DNA of 64,000 nucleotides from Pomphorhynchus laevis (Eukaryota > Acanthocephala > Palaeacanthocephala > Echinorhynchida > Pomphorhynchidae). Below are positions 20,440 to 32,379 of this stretch, piece by piece (position 1 is the first letter of the stretch; every line of letters starts with the position of its first letter). The stretch covers positions 1 to 64,000 of the forward strand of contig WNNJ02003333.1 of assembly GCA_012934845.2 (NCBI GenBank), given 5' to 3'. Below the pieces are notes generated by a model. It worked only from the letters and a program-made list of their open reading frames with translations, searched no databases and was not told where the DNA came from. A program made the translations under genes and the position numbers.

Positions 20440-23400
20440 ATCTCATGAGCGAATTGTGTGTTATCGGATGATCAAAAGATTCTACAATTGCAACAGAAAT
20501 CGGTGAATACCTTATAAACTCAAACAAAATGCAGGTAACTTCGTCTACAATATCAAACGAGGTAAGTGGTTTGTTATCATCTAATGTAAAAAAGGTAATT
20601 AGGGAACTTCCCCCCAATACCCATATTAAAAAATCTGGTGGCTATTATGCTATCAGCGCCAATAGAGCGCCATAAGCTATTTAACATATTACAGCGAAAG
20701 TTTACTGAAAAATATAATTATAGAGTCCTATTCCACTCAGTACGCTACTTTGAAGCTGAAATCAAGATCTTCTTCGTTTCCTGGGACCTTGCGAAGGAGT
20801 ATGAAACTTTTTTCCACGACGAATTAATGGATGTTGGTACAATACAATTTAAACCTATTCAAGCTTCCATCAAAATTTCGAATCTTCCTCCCCTCCTGGA
20901 TGAGAAGGATATTGAGTCTTTAAATAGACTATTTAGACTAACAAACTTCCGGTACGTGACTGGGAAGAACGGATTTCATCTACCGATAGCTTTTGCGTCC
21001 TCTTCCATTGATAATGCTGAGATCCTAACAAAAGCCGCATGTAACCCATTTTTGGGACATAAAATAATGTTTAAACTCATAAGCACCGACGAGCCAACTT
21101 ACCCGCACTGCAATACTTACCACGAATGGATGTGTTAAGGAGAAGTCTTGTGGGGTATGCGGCCTAACGAATTGTTTGCATGTTGGCGGGAAGTGCTCCT
21201 CACAGCCCAAGTGTTCAAATTGTGGAGGAGCCCACCCGGCGTGGTCCAGGAAGTGTGCGAACTTCAAACTGTATTGTTCCCGCCACTGCTCATCCCACCT
21301 CAAAAAAAAGATGATCCCGTGACTTTTGGTGCAGTTGCGGGTAGAATGACTGACAACGACATCATTAGGTTAGTCAACTCCACAAGACAAGCAATCTTCA
21401 AGCAATTGGAGAACTTAATTCAGTAACAGCTTGCCTTATTTTTTACCGCTCCAGTAATCGCCGACCCTCCGGTCCTGAAGGAATTAAAGAAAATAGCACT
21501 ATCCTCACATAGAGTTTCTCCTGTGAAGATCGGGAAAATGTTAAAATCTAAGGCCGAAGATGCTGCCGTTGCACTCATGGGAAATGGAGATAATGCCCGT
21601 AGGCAAGTGTCATCCCTAGTAGGGGCTTGTGGTGGAAAGGGCGACCTTTCCGCCCCTAGCTCCGTCTAGATCAAGGCAATCCCACCCAGCTAATCTAATG
21701 CAATGCACAGTACTCGTGAGCCGTTTTTACTGAATATCCTTCAGCGAAATTCGAGGGGTGCTTCTGCCCTTAGACTTCTATCCGGTAGAGATGCAGATGT
21801 TATAGTCCTTAAGGAGACGCGGTCTATCCGTCTCCACCAGGACATTACTCGATTTATGCCAAAGCACATTTGTTCCCATTATACTCCGTACATAACCCCT
21901 CCTCACTCCTATTCATCTCAAGGACTCTTGACCTTAATTAAGTGCTCCTTAAGGTCCTCCCTCCTATTAAACTATTCCTGTCCAGCCATGTCTTGTTTTG
22001 TAGTTTCACTCTGTAAGAACGGTAAACGCCTCAGTCTAGCCAATGTCTACATCCGTCCTGAGGAAATACACAAGAACCATGTCACCCTGAATAGCATTAT
22101 CGACAGCGGCTACGACATGATACTTAGGGATTTCAATGACAGAACTGGTCGTTGAATCAATGCAGCACTTTGCAGAGCTAGGAACGATTATCTTATTCAC
22201 AAACCACCTTCCTCTACCTTTCATTGCATATCAACAAATTCAATCCTCGACATTTTACTGCTTCACCCGAAGTGGTTGTTAAAACCCCTCTGCACGGAGC
22301 AGCCGCCCCAGCAATTGTCCACCTCTCATGACTTAATTCGTTAGAGAATTGAGGAAGATTCGTTGCTTCGAAGGAGGTTTCACTTTGATCCGGTCAGAGT
22401 GGCCCTCTTTCAAGCGGCAATCCAACTATTTCCCAGAACAGGAAATGAGAGTCTAACCGAATTTAATACTTACCTCTTTTCGCGAGCTACCGCGATTTTA
22501 TCTACTACTTATAAAAGTCGTATATACAATCCCACTCCGACAAAACTCAAGGTCCTAGCGAAATTGCTTAAACTTCCTAATCTCTCTGTTTTTGCCAGAC
22601 AGGCGCTCTCGAATGAATACTGGATCACTAGATATAGTTTCCAGCTCAGTAAGGATAGGACTAGTATTGCTCATCTTAATCCTTCTCAGTCTTCCTTTTG
22701 GAAGATTTTCAAGAAGGAGAAGTTTGTTTGCTGAAGGATAGGGCATTGGGCTGGATAGGGAATGTAAGCCTTGATAAAGTTTTAGGAGTCACTAGCCCTA
22801 CACAACTATGGAGCCACTCAATCCATCAACCAATCCCGCCTTGGTGTAACTTCAAGAGTAGGAATCTATCTGTTACGGATATCCTTAACTCCTGGGGTCC
22901 ACTCCCGGGCACCTTCAAATCCGTCGCTCCACTTTCTTCTCGGGTCTGTCAGCGTTTAACAGATGATCAGAGAAGAGAGGTGGCCGTCACAATGCTTTTA
23001 GCCTCCCCATTCGATGTGGCAGGCATTAATATTAGTAAGCGTATTTTTCTTTCTAAGAAAAAATCCTGCTCATTTATCTAAAGATCTGCGTCCTATTTCG
23101 ATTCAAAATGCGCTCGTGTCGATTTACGAAAAAACGCTTGCGCGTAAAATCCGCGATCATTTTAGTAGGCGTAATTTGATCCATCCAGGTTTTCATGGGT
23201 TCGTCAAAGGTCACTCGGTCCATTCAGCAGTTGGTGAGGTGGAGCAGTTTTGTCGGGATAATAGCCATCGTCTTGTAGTTGCTGTTTTCCTTGACTTTTC
23301 TGCTGCATTTAACCGCATCTCCATTCCCTTTATGATCTCTTCTCTCAGGTCCTTCGGGTTTCCTGCGAGAATAGTGAACAGGGTGGAGATACTGCTGTAC

Positions 23401-24290
23401 ACCAAGCGATTTTATTATGAAGACGACCCTGATGCGCGTCAGTTCGACCCTATTACGGGTGTGCCTCAAGGTTCCCCACTTCCTCCTGTCTTATTCCTTG
23501 CTGCCTCTATTAAACTATTCAAAATATTTAAACGCGAACAACATATAGTAGTGTACGCTGATGACACCACAGCCATGTTCACTGGACGATGGTGTAAAGA
23601 CGTAGTCTATGACATTAGTTGTTTCTTTTCAAGATTAAAAGACCAGCTGCCCCAATCTAATCTTTTTTTAAACTCTGCAAAATCGCAGGTGGTAGTATTT
23701 CATGGATCCCCCTGCAACAAAGAAAAAACTTAAGAGACTAGCACTCCCTGTGCTCTCCTCCATATTTGCCTCTGAATCACTCCCCACCTTTACAAGTCGA
23801 GTAAAATACCTGGAATTCACCGTTACGGTGAACTGATCGGCGAACGCTGACCGTGATAAATTCAAACGTATCCTGAAGAAAGCTAGATGGGCCCTGAAAC
23901 GGGCTCAACATCTGTCATTGAAAGGGGAAACCCAGGTGCGCTTCTGGGGCACTTGGGCTATCTTGGGATTAGTCTTCTTTTCAAGAGGACGTCCCCCAGA
24001 GCAAATTCTAAGGCTTCTTAAGCTCCTCGTCTCTCGTTTACCCAGCATAGTCCGTTTCGATTGGATTTTTGTTGGGGATGGTGAAAGACCCGGGGTGGTT
24101 CAGTCGTAACCGGCGTGTTGGCTCGGTTGGTTAGCTTAGATCCCCATGGACCTGTAACTGTAAGAAGAAGATGTATCAAGAAGACTACCATAGTTGAATA
24201 CAAATTTTTTGGTTCTTATTGACTATTGACTGTTCTGTTTTGTATGTCTCATTTAACCTTTTGGATTTTTAAGAAAACCTTTATTTATTT
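20440..24290 (+). mobile_element. Jockey-like LINE J3, near full length, decayed
   Basis: Plus strand, in order: ORF1 N-terminal RNA-binding region (20638-21138), zinc-knuckle remnants and ORF1 C-terminus (21148-21690), ORF2 endonuclease (21703-22155, ILQRNSRGASALRLLSGRDA), linker (22363-23081), RT (23014-23733), C-terminal region (23918-24110) and a 3' UTR to about 24290. The second half of RT is open across the site where J5 and J6 are frameshifted. About ten interruptions elsewhere make it inactive. Confidence 0.88.
23014..23733 (+). pseudogene. J3 ORF2 reverse transcriptase segment
   Basis: The 239-codon open segment has VVAVFLDFSAAFNRISIPF (motif A), PITGVPQGSPLPPVLFLAAS (motif B) and HIVVYADDTTAMF (motif C, YADD). 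It continues into NSAKSQVVVFHGS. It shows the uninterrupted arrangement expected for this LINE family through motifs A to C. Confidence 0.88.
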
Positions 24291-24299
24291 AACATATTC

Positions 24300-25790
24300 A
24301 TCACTTGTCCTTACACTTGGATTAAAGTGTACATTAGTGCTATGTGTGGGCAGTGACTGCTGTGTTCGCTTCGCCCTGTAGTAGCCACGCGGGCGCTTAA
24401 TATTGCTGAGATATAGATCGTTTTGTTTTATTAATATTAGAGAACATTGATTTGTTTTATTATTATTTGTTTTAATATTAGAGAGCAAGTCAACTTGTAG
24501 CCTCCGGAATGTTGGGCAGTAGTCGAAAGTACACTTCGTACACTGGTGCTATCAGATTTGATCAGCACCAGTATATATTTGTATTTGTAAAGGTAATAAC
24601 AGTACGCAAAATAATTTTTTTGAGAAAGAAAATTTATTATTACAAGATCGAAAAGTTTAAATGTCATGCTTCCGTAAACGGTTTTGCCGCGAGGGAATGG
24701 CTGGATATTGGAGCCCGAAGCGAGGCCGATCATGAGCGCATGATTGAGAAGGCAAGACGTCGCTTCAAGCGAATGAGATTCTCCGCGTAATACTGGATGT
24801 GCCTTGGTTTTCTTGCGAACGATTGACCGCAACAGCGATACTGTACTGGCACCCATGCCCGCTGATGTAGAAAAAACAAGGGGCAGAAAATTCCCATGAT
24901 CTACCAGTTCGATTCGCTCCCCGTATTTTGATATCTTGCGTTTTTCGTTGAAATCGAAGGTGGAAGGGGCACTACAATTTGCGTAAGATTGAGCAAGCGT
25001 TGAAAAAATCGTGACGTCACAGAAGGTCCGTTCATATTGTTCCACATGCAATCAAGAACATACAATATCTTGTCTTGTTTGTACGTCTCTTGTGGGGCAA
25101 GAAGATTGAAAGGACATAAACTCGGGGGTTTTGAGAAAGACGAGGCTCGATTCCCACATCGTTACAATTCTGTCAACTCTTGGGCAATTATATCCCAGAT
25201 TGCGTTATGTTGGTTGTCGGTAAGCCTCATCTAGCGCAAGAGAGTGCATGACCAACACTCATTAACTCTTCACAGACGCACTGTCGTTCTTCGGTCAGGG
25301 TTGACCATCCATATCGGCAGCGTAGTGCCTCGATGAATGCAAATGACTGAGGTGAAACCTCTCCGTCTTAAGTGGCAGTGAGCTGAGCCAAGAGGACGCT
25401 CCTTCAGTTGCAGCATGTGATATGGAATTCGCAACTGCAGGCTCCAGGGACTCGGTAACCTCTGCCAGCCTCTCATTAAATATGATTTTTATTTTTTTAG
25501 ATAGACATGCTGAGATCGATTTTTTCAGTTCGTAAAGTTGCTCAGCGCTGTCAGCGCAATCAAACGCTCTGCATATTTCTAGAGATCCATGGAAATCAAC
25601 TTGATTGTTAAAGCAGAGATAAAATATACTAAGTTCTCTAAGCTTTAGCAACGAAGAAATATTTGTGATCCACTTCGCGTCGAGCGGAAATTTAGTAAGG
25701 ACTGGTACGAGTGACTGAAAGATTGCATTGTGCGGATCTAACAAGCTTTCTGGTCTGCACTCAATCAACCGGAGGTAATGTGTCTATCTG
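24300..25790 (-). pseudogene. Retroelement C-terminal region, RT-associated nuclease type
   Basis: Minus-strand open segments 25768-25295 (GASSWLSSLPLKTERF, preceded by an SLEPAVANS region), about 25230-25060 (DNQHNAIWDII) and 25051-24437 (FCDVTIFSTLAQSYANC, KYGERIELVDHGNFLPLVFS) follow the order of a C-terminal region I know from RT-bearing retroelements in cnidarians and other invertebrates. The CDVTIF strand would be part of a PD-(D/E)XK-like nuclease. The RT itself is absent here. Its class is uncertain. Confidence 0.45.
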
Positions 25791-25899
25791 AACCGCACTG
25801 AATGAACCAACCCCGTGAATGCAACGTTTGGATCAATTAGGGCCACCTCCTTTAGTCGATTGACGACATATACCCATAGTTGAGTAGAAGGAACGATCT

Positions 25900-27260
25900 C
25901 AGGTAGCATTTAAGTAAGGTTAAAAGACCTTGAGATGAATAGGAGTGAGGAGGGGTTATGTACGGAGTATAGTGAAAAAAATGTTCTTTGGTATTAATCG
26001 AGTAATGTCCTAGGGAAGACGGATAGACCGCGTCTCCTGAAGTACTATTACATCTGCATCTCTACCGGATAGAAGTCTAAGGGCAGAAGCACCTCCCGAA
26101 TTCCACTGAAGGATATTCAGTGAAAAAGGCTCACGAGTACTCTGCATTGTGATGGATTAGTTGAATGGGGGATTGTCTACCTAGACAGAGCTAGGTGCAG
26201 GAAGGTTATCCTTTCCGCCATTAGTCCCACCCGGGGTAGGTACTTGCCCCTGGGCAATCTTATCTTCATTTATCCAGGTGCTCATCTTTATCATTTTACC
26301 AATCGGAATAGGGGGATTGCATGAGCAGAAGCCCCCCTTTATTTGATGACTTAGTTTTTAAAGTCGGAATTGATGGATTAGTGCGCATATCAGTGAGGAC
26401 CGTAGAAATTAGGGATTCCATTTTTTATATACGGCTTCCACGCGTGCATCCAGCGCACGCATTAAATTATCATCCCCATGCGTGGGGAGATAACGGACGA
26501 AAAGGAAGAAGAAGAAAAAGCAGCAGGCCTCGCCGTGGAACTGGAATTGATAAATTTATCACGGTATTCTTTGAATCGGCCACATTTCCTGATCCAGGCA
26601 GGATGTCTCTTTCACAGTTAGAGTATAATAAGGGGGCCTCGCATCGAAGATCTGACTGCATAGAGGTATAATGGTTAAGGCCGCACTCACCGCAAATTGA
26701 TTTATCACTACAGCTGGAGGCCCAGTGCCCCATTTGTGACACTTGCTGCAATGAGGATACGTAAATTCGTCACGTTCGATTAGGGAAAAACGAAAGTTAA
26801 ATCCCATCAATGGGTTAAAATTTGAGTTCATTAGAACTTTCCCATTTTCAAGTGGGATAGAGCAAAACTCAATGGGTATTGGGTTACCCCCTTTGCTTAG
26901 AATTGAACGAAATTTAGAAATCTTGAAGGTCTTTTTAAGTAATACTATATCCGAATCATCGAGGTGACATGGCAAGTTAGTTATTTTCAACGTGCCGAGT
27001 ATAGGCTTCGAAACAATATCTCCATAATTGGACAGGGCTGAGTTAAAGTACTCCATATAATGTTCGCTATGTCGGCGGACATGAAGGATATCTCGACCTT
27101 CGTCCCGATTAGTTTGACGGAGTTAAATATTATTCTATTGGACAATTTATTACAGAATTGTCTTAGAAAGATGTTAAATAAACTGTGCATTTCTATAAGC
27201 TTTTAAAGTTTTGGGATGGGAGGAAGTCCCTCCCCATCCCTAGCAGCAATTAAAACTTCT
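25900..27260 (-). mobile_element. Jockey-like LINE J4, ORF1 with the start of ORF2
   Basis: Minus strand: ORF1 N-terminal region (27190-26987 and 27056-26559, KITNLPCHLDDSDIVLLKKT), zinc-knuckle remnants near 26750 (QMGHWASSCSDKSICGECGL), ORF1 C-terminus, and the first bases of ORF2 endonuclease near 26150-25910. As in J2, the copy lacks ORF2 after the endonuclease start. Confidence 0.82.
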
Positions 27261-27469
27261 TCGTTGTCGTTGATATTTCAGATGAAATTACCTTCAAATC
27301 GTCTTTTTTCTCTAAATTGGTAGTCATTTCCGTTGGAAAATAGGAATTTGCGCGTTTTGCTAAATCGTTTGAACCACCACACATCATGTTTAGTACACAA
27401 AAGCAAATCGTTTCTTTATTTTTTATTTACGTTTCATTCGTTGTTTTACGCCTTTGTTTTTCATCATAT

Positions 27470-27960
27470 TTGGTTCACGCCATATCTGTTCAGCGATTGT
27501 TTGCCTTATGCTAACTTTGGTGCTTGTTTGTCTTATGTATTGGGCCCTGCATGTAATGCACATACTTCGATATATAACGTGACTGGATTTGTAATTATGT
27601 TGTCCTCGTACCGAATATTTTAATTCAGTCTTATTGCTTTGAAATTAATTGGTGTTTACCATATCAACACAATTTTTGCATCGTTTGTCTCCACAGCGCT
27701 TACTTACGCTTGGATGCTCTGCTGTTCTTGTTGTGTTCATTCCCTACGTCAAATATCGGATATTTGAGATATATTGGGTAATTCCTTATTCACATAATTA
27801 AACTCGTGTTGGAGAGAATCAAATGATGGTTCGTCATTTGATTTCGTCTCTCTCTCTCGTGTTTGAGATATATCGTGGTAATCCCTGATGCACACAATCT
27901 AACTCGTGTTGGGGAGAATCAAATGACGGTTCGTCATCATGATTTACAGAAGTGTCTGAG
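27470..27960 (-). mobile_element. PLE-6 fragment, same family as PLE-1
   Basis: The sequence tracks 3480-3790 closely, including the region coding KRCTNCFDMVNTN and the YSVRGQHNCKSG stretch of the GIY-YIG domain. It then contains a 95-base internal duplication (27767-27938). Confidence 0.75.
27767..27938. repeat. 95-bp tandem duplication
   Basis: TTTGAGATATAT to GGTTCGTCAT occurs at 27767-27843 and 27862-27938, about 85% identical, separated by a short CT-rich (TCTCTCTCTC) stretch. Confidence 0.75.
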
Positions 27961-27964
27961 TTAC

Positions 27965-28340
27965 ATGCTATATCTTGGTTAGAAGTTTGCTGCAAGTTTT
28001 CTTACATGCAGATTTAATATCTATTCTGTGATTATTGAGTATCATGTTGAGTGTTCGCTTAATTTCACCTATATGGTATACATTACAATTATCATTGTGA
28101 CCCGTATATATTACGTTTTTGGTGGTACAGGTGTTATATCCAGTTGTCTTGTATTTAAGGCTTGTAGAGGCGTCGAAAAAATCATAATTTTCAATTATAG
28201 ATTTACAGGTTATACATCTAGACCTATTGCATCTTTTAGACATTCCGTTGACTTTATCTAAGGTTTTGTTTTCTTCTATCATTTTCGAGCGTACCACTTC
28301 TTAATTTTATTTTTAGAATTATGTAGATGATTGATTCGAT
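27965..28340 (-). pseudogene. PLE-7 GIY-YIG domain remnant
   Basis: The open segment 28297-27968 reads RCNRSRCITCKSI, YKTTGYNTCTTKNVIY, YHIGEIKRTLNMILNNHRID. This is the Cys-rich head, core and basic helix of a Penelope GIY-YIG domain in decayed form. It differs from PLE-1 and PLE-3. Confidence 0.7.
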
Positions 28341-28439
28341 ACCATTTATCTTAAGCCGTCTGAATATATCTCGGTATGATTTTTGTATATATCGATCAAG
28401 TTTCCGTATACCATTATGATATGGCGAACTACAATATTT

Positions 28440-29320
28440 TGATATGCTAAATAATCAAATTTTACCAGAAGGAAATACGTCATTAGAGCGTATTTGACCC
28501 CGCTTCTATGTTGGTTCGAGGAATAGAGGCCGAAACTTGATAACCTAGCAGTTTTTCCTGATGGCCGCCAAACCATATTTTGATACATCGTTTGTCAATT
28601 ATTAGTCAATTCGTAGCAATATAAATATGTTCATGTTTTCATCAAATATTTTTGATGTAAATATAAATTTAATAAAATATTGTAATTATTTATTTTTATT
28701 TTTATTTATATATCGTGTGAAATACTTAGATACTAGCATGTGCTAATGCTAGCTATACAAATCTTAATTTTCAAAAATCACAAAATGTTAAATGTACTTC
28801 CTTCGGTCATAATATTAATCATTAATATTATTAATTTTACTGAAATTATTAAAATCCACTTGAAAGAAACATTTATTTTAAATTTTAATTATAAATTCGA
28901 TCGTTATATAAATATAAATTGTATAAAATCTTGAATTATATAATTTATAGTTTCTGTATAACATCATATAATATTAGGAATCATATTATATATTAGAAAT
29001 ACTGAAAATATTTACAAATTCTTATAAATCAACTTTAAGAAAAGGAGAAGTTATTATTTATTATTTATAATTATTTATCTTTATTGTTAATTTATCTATA
29101 GTATAGTCCCTTTTGATGACCTCTAATCCTTATTATGATACATCGTCTATTATTTATTAGTCAATTAGACTTTTATTTTAAATTTCAATTATAAATTTTA
29201 TCATTATATAAATATAAATTGTATAAAATCTTATATAATTATTTATTATTTATCTTTATTTTTAATTTAAATATCGTATAAAATACGTAGACTCAGTTAT
29301 CTGATTTGCACTGACGGTTT
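28440..29320 (+). mobile_element. Naiad-type PLE tails, two decayed copies
   Basis: Bases 28468-28600 carry an F2 motif (GCTTCTATG, GAGGAATAGAGGCC, GAAAC, CCTAGCAG, CTGATGG). Both this copy and a second partial one starting near 29105 (TTTTGATGACCTCTAATCC) run into the AT-rich trailer seen after the 45110 copy, which includes TTTATTAGTCAATT and ACGTAGACTCAGTTA. No protein-coding part remains. Confidence 0.6.
28468..28600 (+). ncRNA. F2 hammerhead-like structured tail, copy b (decayed)
   Basis: The three strands are present in F2 order, but CTGATGA reads CTGATGG and the outer helix has mismatches. Confidence 0.35.
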
Positions 29321-29329
29321 ACTAGTTAA

Positions 29330-30390
29330 CCACTGACTTCTGGGCTTACGCCGTAATTTGGCAAAATGTTTGTATAGCATGGCAGCATGATATCCTCGCT
29401 TTATTAATGATGTTTCAATCTTCTATGCTCTATAAAGCAATTAAAATTACAAATTTCACCTGAAATTGACAACAACAGCTAAGTCGCTATTCATAATGAT
29501 TTTTACTTGAATAAAATTTCACTGGAATAACAGACACCTAATGCCATCAGGTTAGGATTTTATAAATCTTGACTTATGCATTTCGTTGTTATTTTAATAA
29601 CACAATTCAAGTGTAACTCTGAAGTCTATGTCTGAGAAAAAAATTAGCTTGTAAATGATATTTTATTGCTTTTAATTCGAACTTCAATGCTAGTGTGAAT
29701 TAGGAATGTTCGTTTTCTATAATATTATATAATACACAATGAGCATATTTTGAAATGTTTGTCATTCTCCGTAAATGAAAAGAACTTAATGATTGCATTG
29801 CTCAATTAATGTGATCAGAAGACAAATAAATTAATAAATTATTCAGATTATGAAGTACACGAGGCTACATTACAACACAAGTGATAGTAAACTCGAATTA
29901 TGTAATTTTGTCACTTGCAATAGATAATTAATTAACTACTGCAGGATACGAAATTATGTCAGCTGACTTTTATTCTTGTAACATACTATTCTGCAATTGG
30001 TGCTTGTAACGCGATCTAGATCTAGGTTTTATCTTGAACTTGTTGAATTTTAAAACGTTGAAAGTAATCACTTTGGCATAACATAAAACGAATTATTCAA
30101 CTAATGAAATAGCTAAACCGTAATTATTGAATAAGGATCCTAACGACAGTCAATAGTCGTGAATATATCACGACTGTATCGATAATTCGTGTAAGTTTAT
30201 ATTGGTTTTCGTTTTGTTGGCTTGCAAATATCATAAATTGTATATTCAATGCATACACATTTGTAAATTAAAATCTTAAAATCTTGGATTCCAACACTAA
30301 ATTCGTTTCTAATTAGGGCATGCTATTAATTTTATTAATTTTAAAAATGCTTTATTTGTAAGCATAGATACACTGGATAATCAAATTTCA
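29330..30390. other. AT-rich intergenic DNA, nothing recognised
   Basis: I found no open frame, tandem repeat or element boundary in this kilobase. Confidence 0.6.
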
Positions 30391-30394
30391 TCAG

Positions 30395-30530
30395 ATGAAA
30401 TATTTCATTAGCATGTATTTGACCCCTGCTATGTTTCGGCCTCTATTCCCTCCAAGGAATAGAGGCCGAAACCTAATAACATAACAGTTCAACCTGATGA
30501 CCTCTAATCCTTATTCTGATATATCAGGCT
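30395..30530 (+). ncRNA. F2 hammerhead-like tail, copy c, with extra hairpin
   Basis: CTGCTATGTT (30438) and AACATAACAG still pair around the GAAA strand, and CTGATGACCTCTAA follows. The centre has become a perfect hairpin: TTTCGGCCTCTATTCC and GGAATAGAGGCCGAAA around a short loop. Confidence 0.45.
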
Positions 30531-30752
30531 CAGTTACCTGATCTGATATTGCAGCACAGAAGACAGGCAATAAGTATAATGTTACATCTTTGATTTGTAA
30601 TGTTACAACTCAAAGATGTAACTCTTATATATAAAAGTTGTGCATGGATGTGCTGAGGAGACAACGGTCAAGGATTTCTTTCAAAAAACGGCATTTTACA
30701 AAATGATGTTGCTTGTTAGACTGGACTTCGATTCACGACTTTCAGTCACCAA

Positions 30753-30837
30753 GTCACTTCTAGACGACCAATGAGTACCCGGCAACACTCATCAGTAGAA
30801 TGAAGTACTCACTAGCCGTTTCGGTTGCCTGTGTGAC
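30753..30837 (-). ncRNA. F1 hammerhead-like structured motif, copy A
   Basis: Minus strand: GTCAC, GGCAACC, GAAA, CGGCTAGTGAGTAC, TTCATTCTA, CTGATGA, GTGTTGCC, GG, GTACTCATTGGTCG, TC, TAGAAGTGAC. Helix I pairs TTCTA with TAGAA, helix II GGCAAC with GTTGCC, and helix III GAGTAC with GTACTC plus G-U extensions. The outer stem GTCAC/GTGAC replaces ATCAC/GTGAT of other copies. Confidence 0.55.
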
Positions 30838-30854
30838 ACTGTGAATAAAGGCGT

Positions 30855-32255
30855 TTCCGCAGAAGGTATACTCTTCCATTTCAAAAACCAACGCATATGC
30901 TTCGAACACTTGGAGAGCAGATAATACTTAGTGGACCTTAGAGTGATGCTCATAGTTGATAACGCATCACTAACAGGAAATTGGTCTATGCATGGATAGT
31001 GAGACAAATTGTCACTCGTATGTCTTATACCACCAGATATACGATTGAGTATGGTGGTCAGCAAGTCAGAGGGTATGCCTGTTTGAGTGGGCCAGTATTT
31101 AGCCAGTTCTTCGTATTCAACATACCCTGTGTCTGCCATCTTCTTTAGTAAGACAGAAACTCTGACATCATCGCAATCAACGATTTGCTGCTCTGCCCAT
31201 TTCTTGTTATCTCTAAAGTTGATATCTTCTATAGCACTCGACTGCTTAAGCAATTCAAAAGTAAGATTCATGTTCTTAAAATGAATAATCAATAATGTGA
31301 TTCTTAATAGAAAGTACACAAATAATATTTTTAAACAAAATAACTTAAGACATCAATCAACATAAATTTTAGTTTGAACAAATTGAATAAGTTAAATGTC
31401 ATTAGGACCCTCTTCAGTTGCGTCCTAATCGTCTTCGCCATCTTCATTAATTACAAAAGACCGAGTTCCTGCATGGAAGCCTGCTAGGGCATGAATCTCT
31501 TGTGTTGACGTTAGTATGGCCCAAATTTGAATCGGTAAATCGTAAATCAACCAATGCTGGCACAGCACATTAGATGTTGCCCAGTCAAATTGCCATAATG
31601 TTCCCGACACTATACACCTTAGATTTGCATTATATTATGGTGCTGGCAGAATTGTATCAGGAGCAGCATCCTTATCTACAAATAGAGATGCATCAGTTAT
31701 TCTCCATCTGAAAACTGGAAGCTCGTCTACTTTCGAGTGCTGACATAACACGTTAAGGAGTAAACAGGTATATGAAGTATATTCTATGAGCATCGCTCTT
31801 TTAGGTATAGCCTTGAATTGGTCTTCTCCCAAAAGTGGGGCGAACCTATTTGAATTTGTTGATACCATAGCTGAGACATCATCTACTATGTGAAAAGTGA
31901 TTGGAGGGCGATGAAATCCCCATGTTGACGGTCAGTCTTGTACAAGCAATAGTAGGTCGATATGGCTAACTGGGTATGACACACGGTTTATCCAACCCGC
32001 AGCCCATGCTCTATTGTGTGGAATGGCATTCGCATAATCTAAAAAATTATTCTCCCACTTAGGCATAAGGAGGAAGCCCGGCCTAAACCCACCTATTCCA
32101 TAGCTAGTTAATAAACTTAATATCTGAATGTGCATACCCGATGACCTCTTCACGCGAACGCTGAGTATGCGCCTATCGATATTGCGAATAGCAATTCTTT
32201 CCGTATCTATGGATAAGTGTTCAAATCGAGCATATTCTTCAGGCTGCAAACTCTT
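30855..32255 (-). pseudogene. Unrecognised coding block between two F1 motifs
   Basis: About 1.4 kb on the minus strand has protein-like composition, and its four open stretches all lie in one reading frame. Recognisable blocks include FRPGFLLMPKWENNFLDYAN, RWRITDASLFVDKD and VRVSVLLKKMADTGYVEYEE. A gap in the middle suggests two cistrons. I do not recognise the family. A fossil of a viral structural gene is possible but unproven, as is a gene of an unknown mobile element. It is broken, with about two to three interruptions. Confidence 0.3.
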
Positions 32256-32341
32256 GTCACTCCTAGACAGTCATGTGATAGCTGGCAGCCATCGTCAGTA
32301 AGATGAACTATAACACTCCGTTTCGACTGCATCTGTGTCAT
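32256..32341 (-). ncRNA. F1 hammerhead-like structured motif, copy D
   Basis: Minus strand: GCAGTC, GAAA, CGGAGTGTTATAG, TTCATCTTA, CTGACGA, TGGCTGC, CAG, CTATCACATGACTG, TC, TAGGAGTGAC. Helix I TCTTA with TAGGA, helix II GCAGTC with GGCTGC. The outer stem is imperfect. It has the same orientation as copy A, on the far side of the coding block. Confidence 0.5.
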
Positions 32342-32379
32342 TGTGAAAATGCATTTCCGACATCTAGCTTAAAAATGCT

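Noticed and set aside
24509-24790. 93-codon plus-strand gene
   Set aside because: It is antisense to the retroelement C-terminal region with recognisable motifs on the minus strand.
26321-26671. 116-codon plus-strand gene
   Set aside because: It is antisense to LINE J4 ORF1.
30720-30752. A conventional hammerhead order using the GAAA near 30742 downstream of CTGATGA
   Set aside because: That GAAA is not present in the other F1 copies, whereas the upstream GAAA is conserved in all five.
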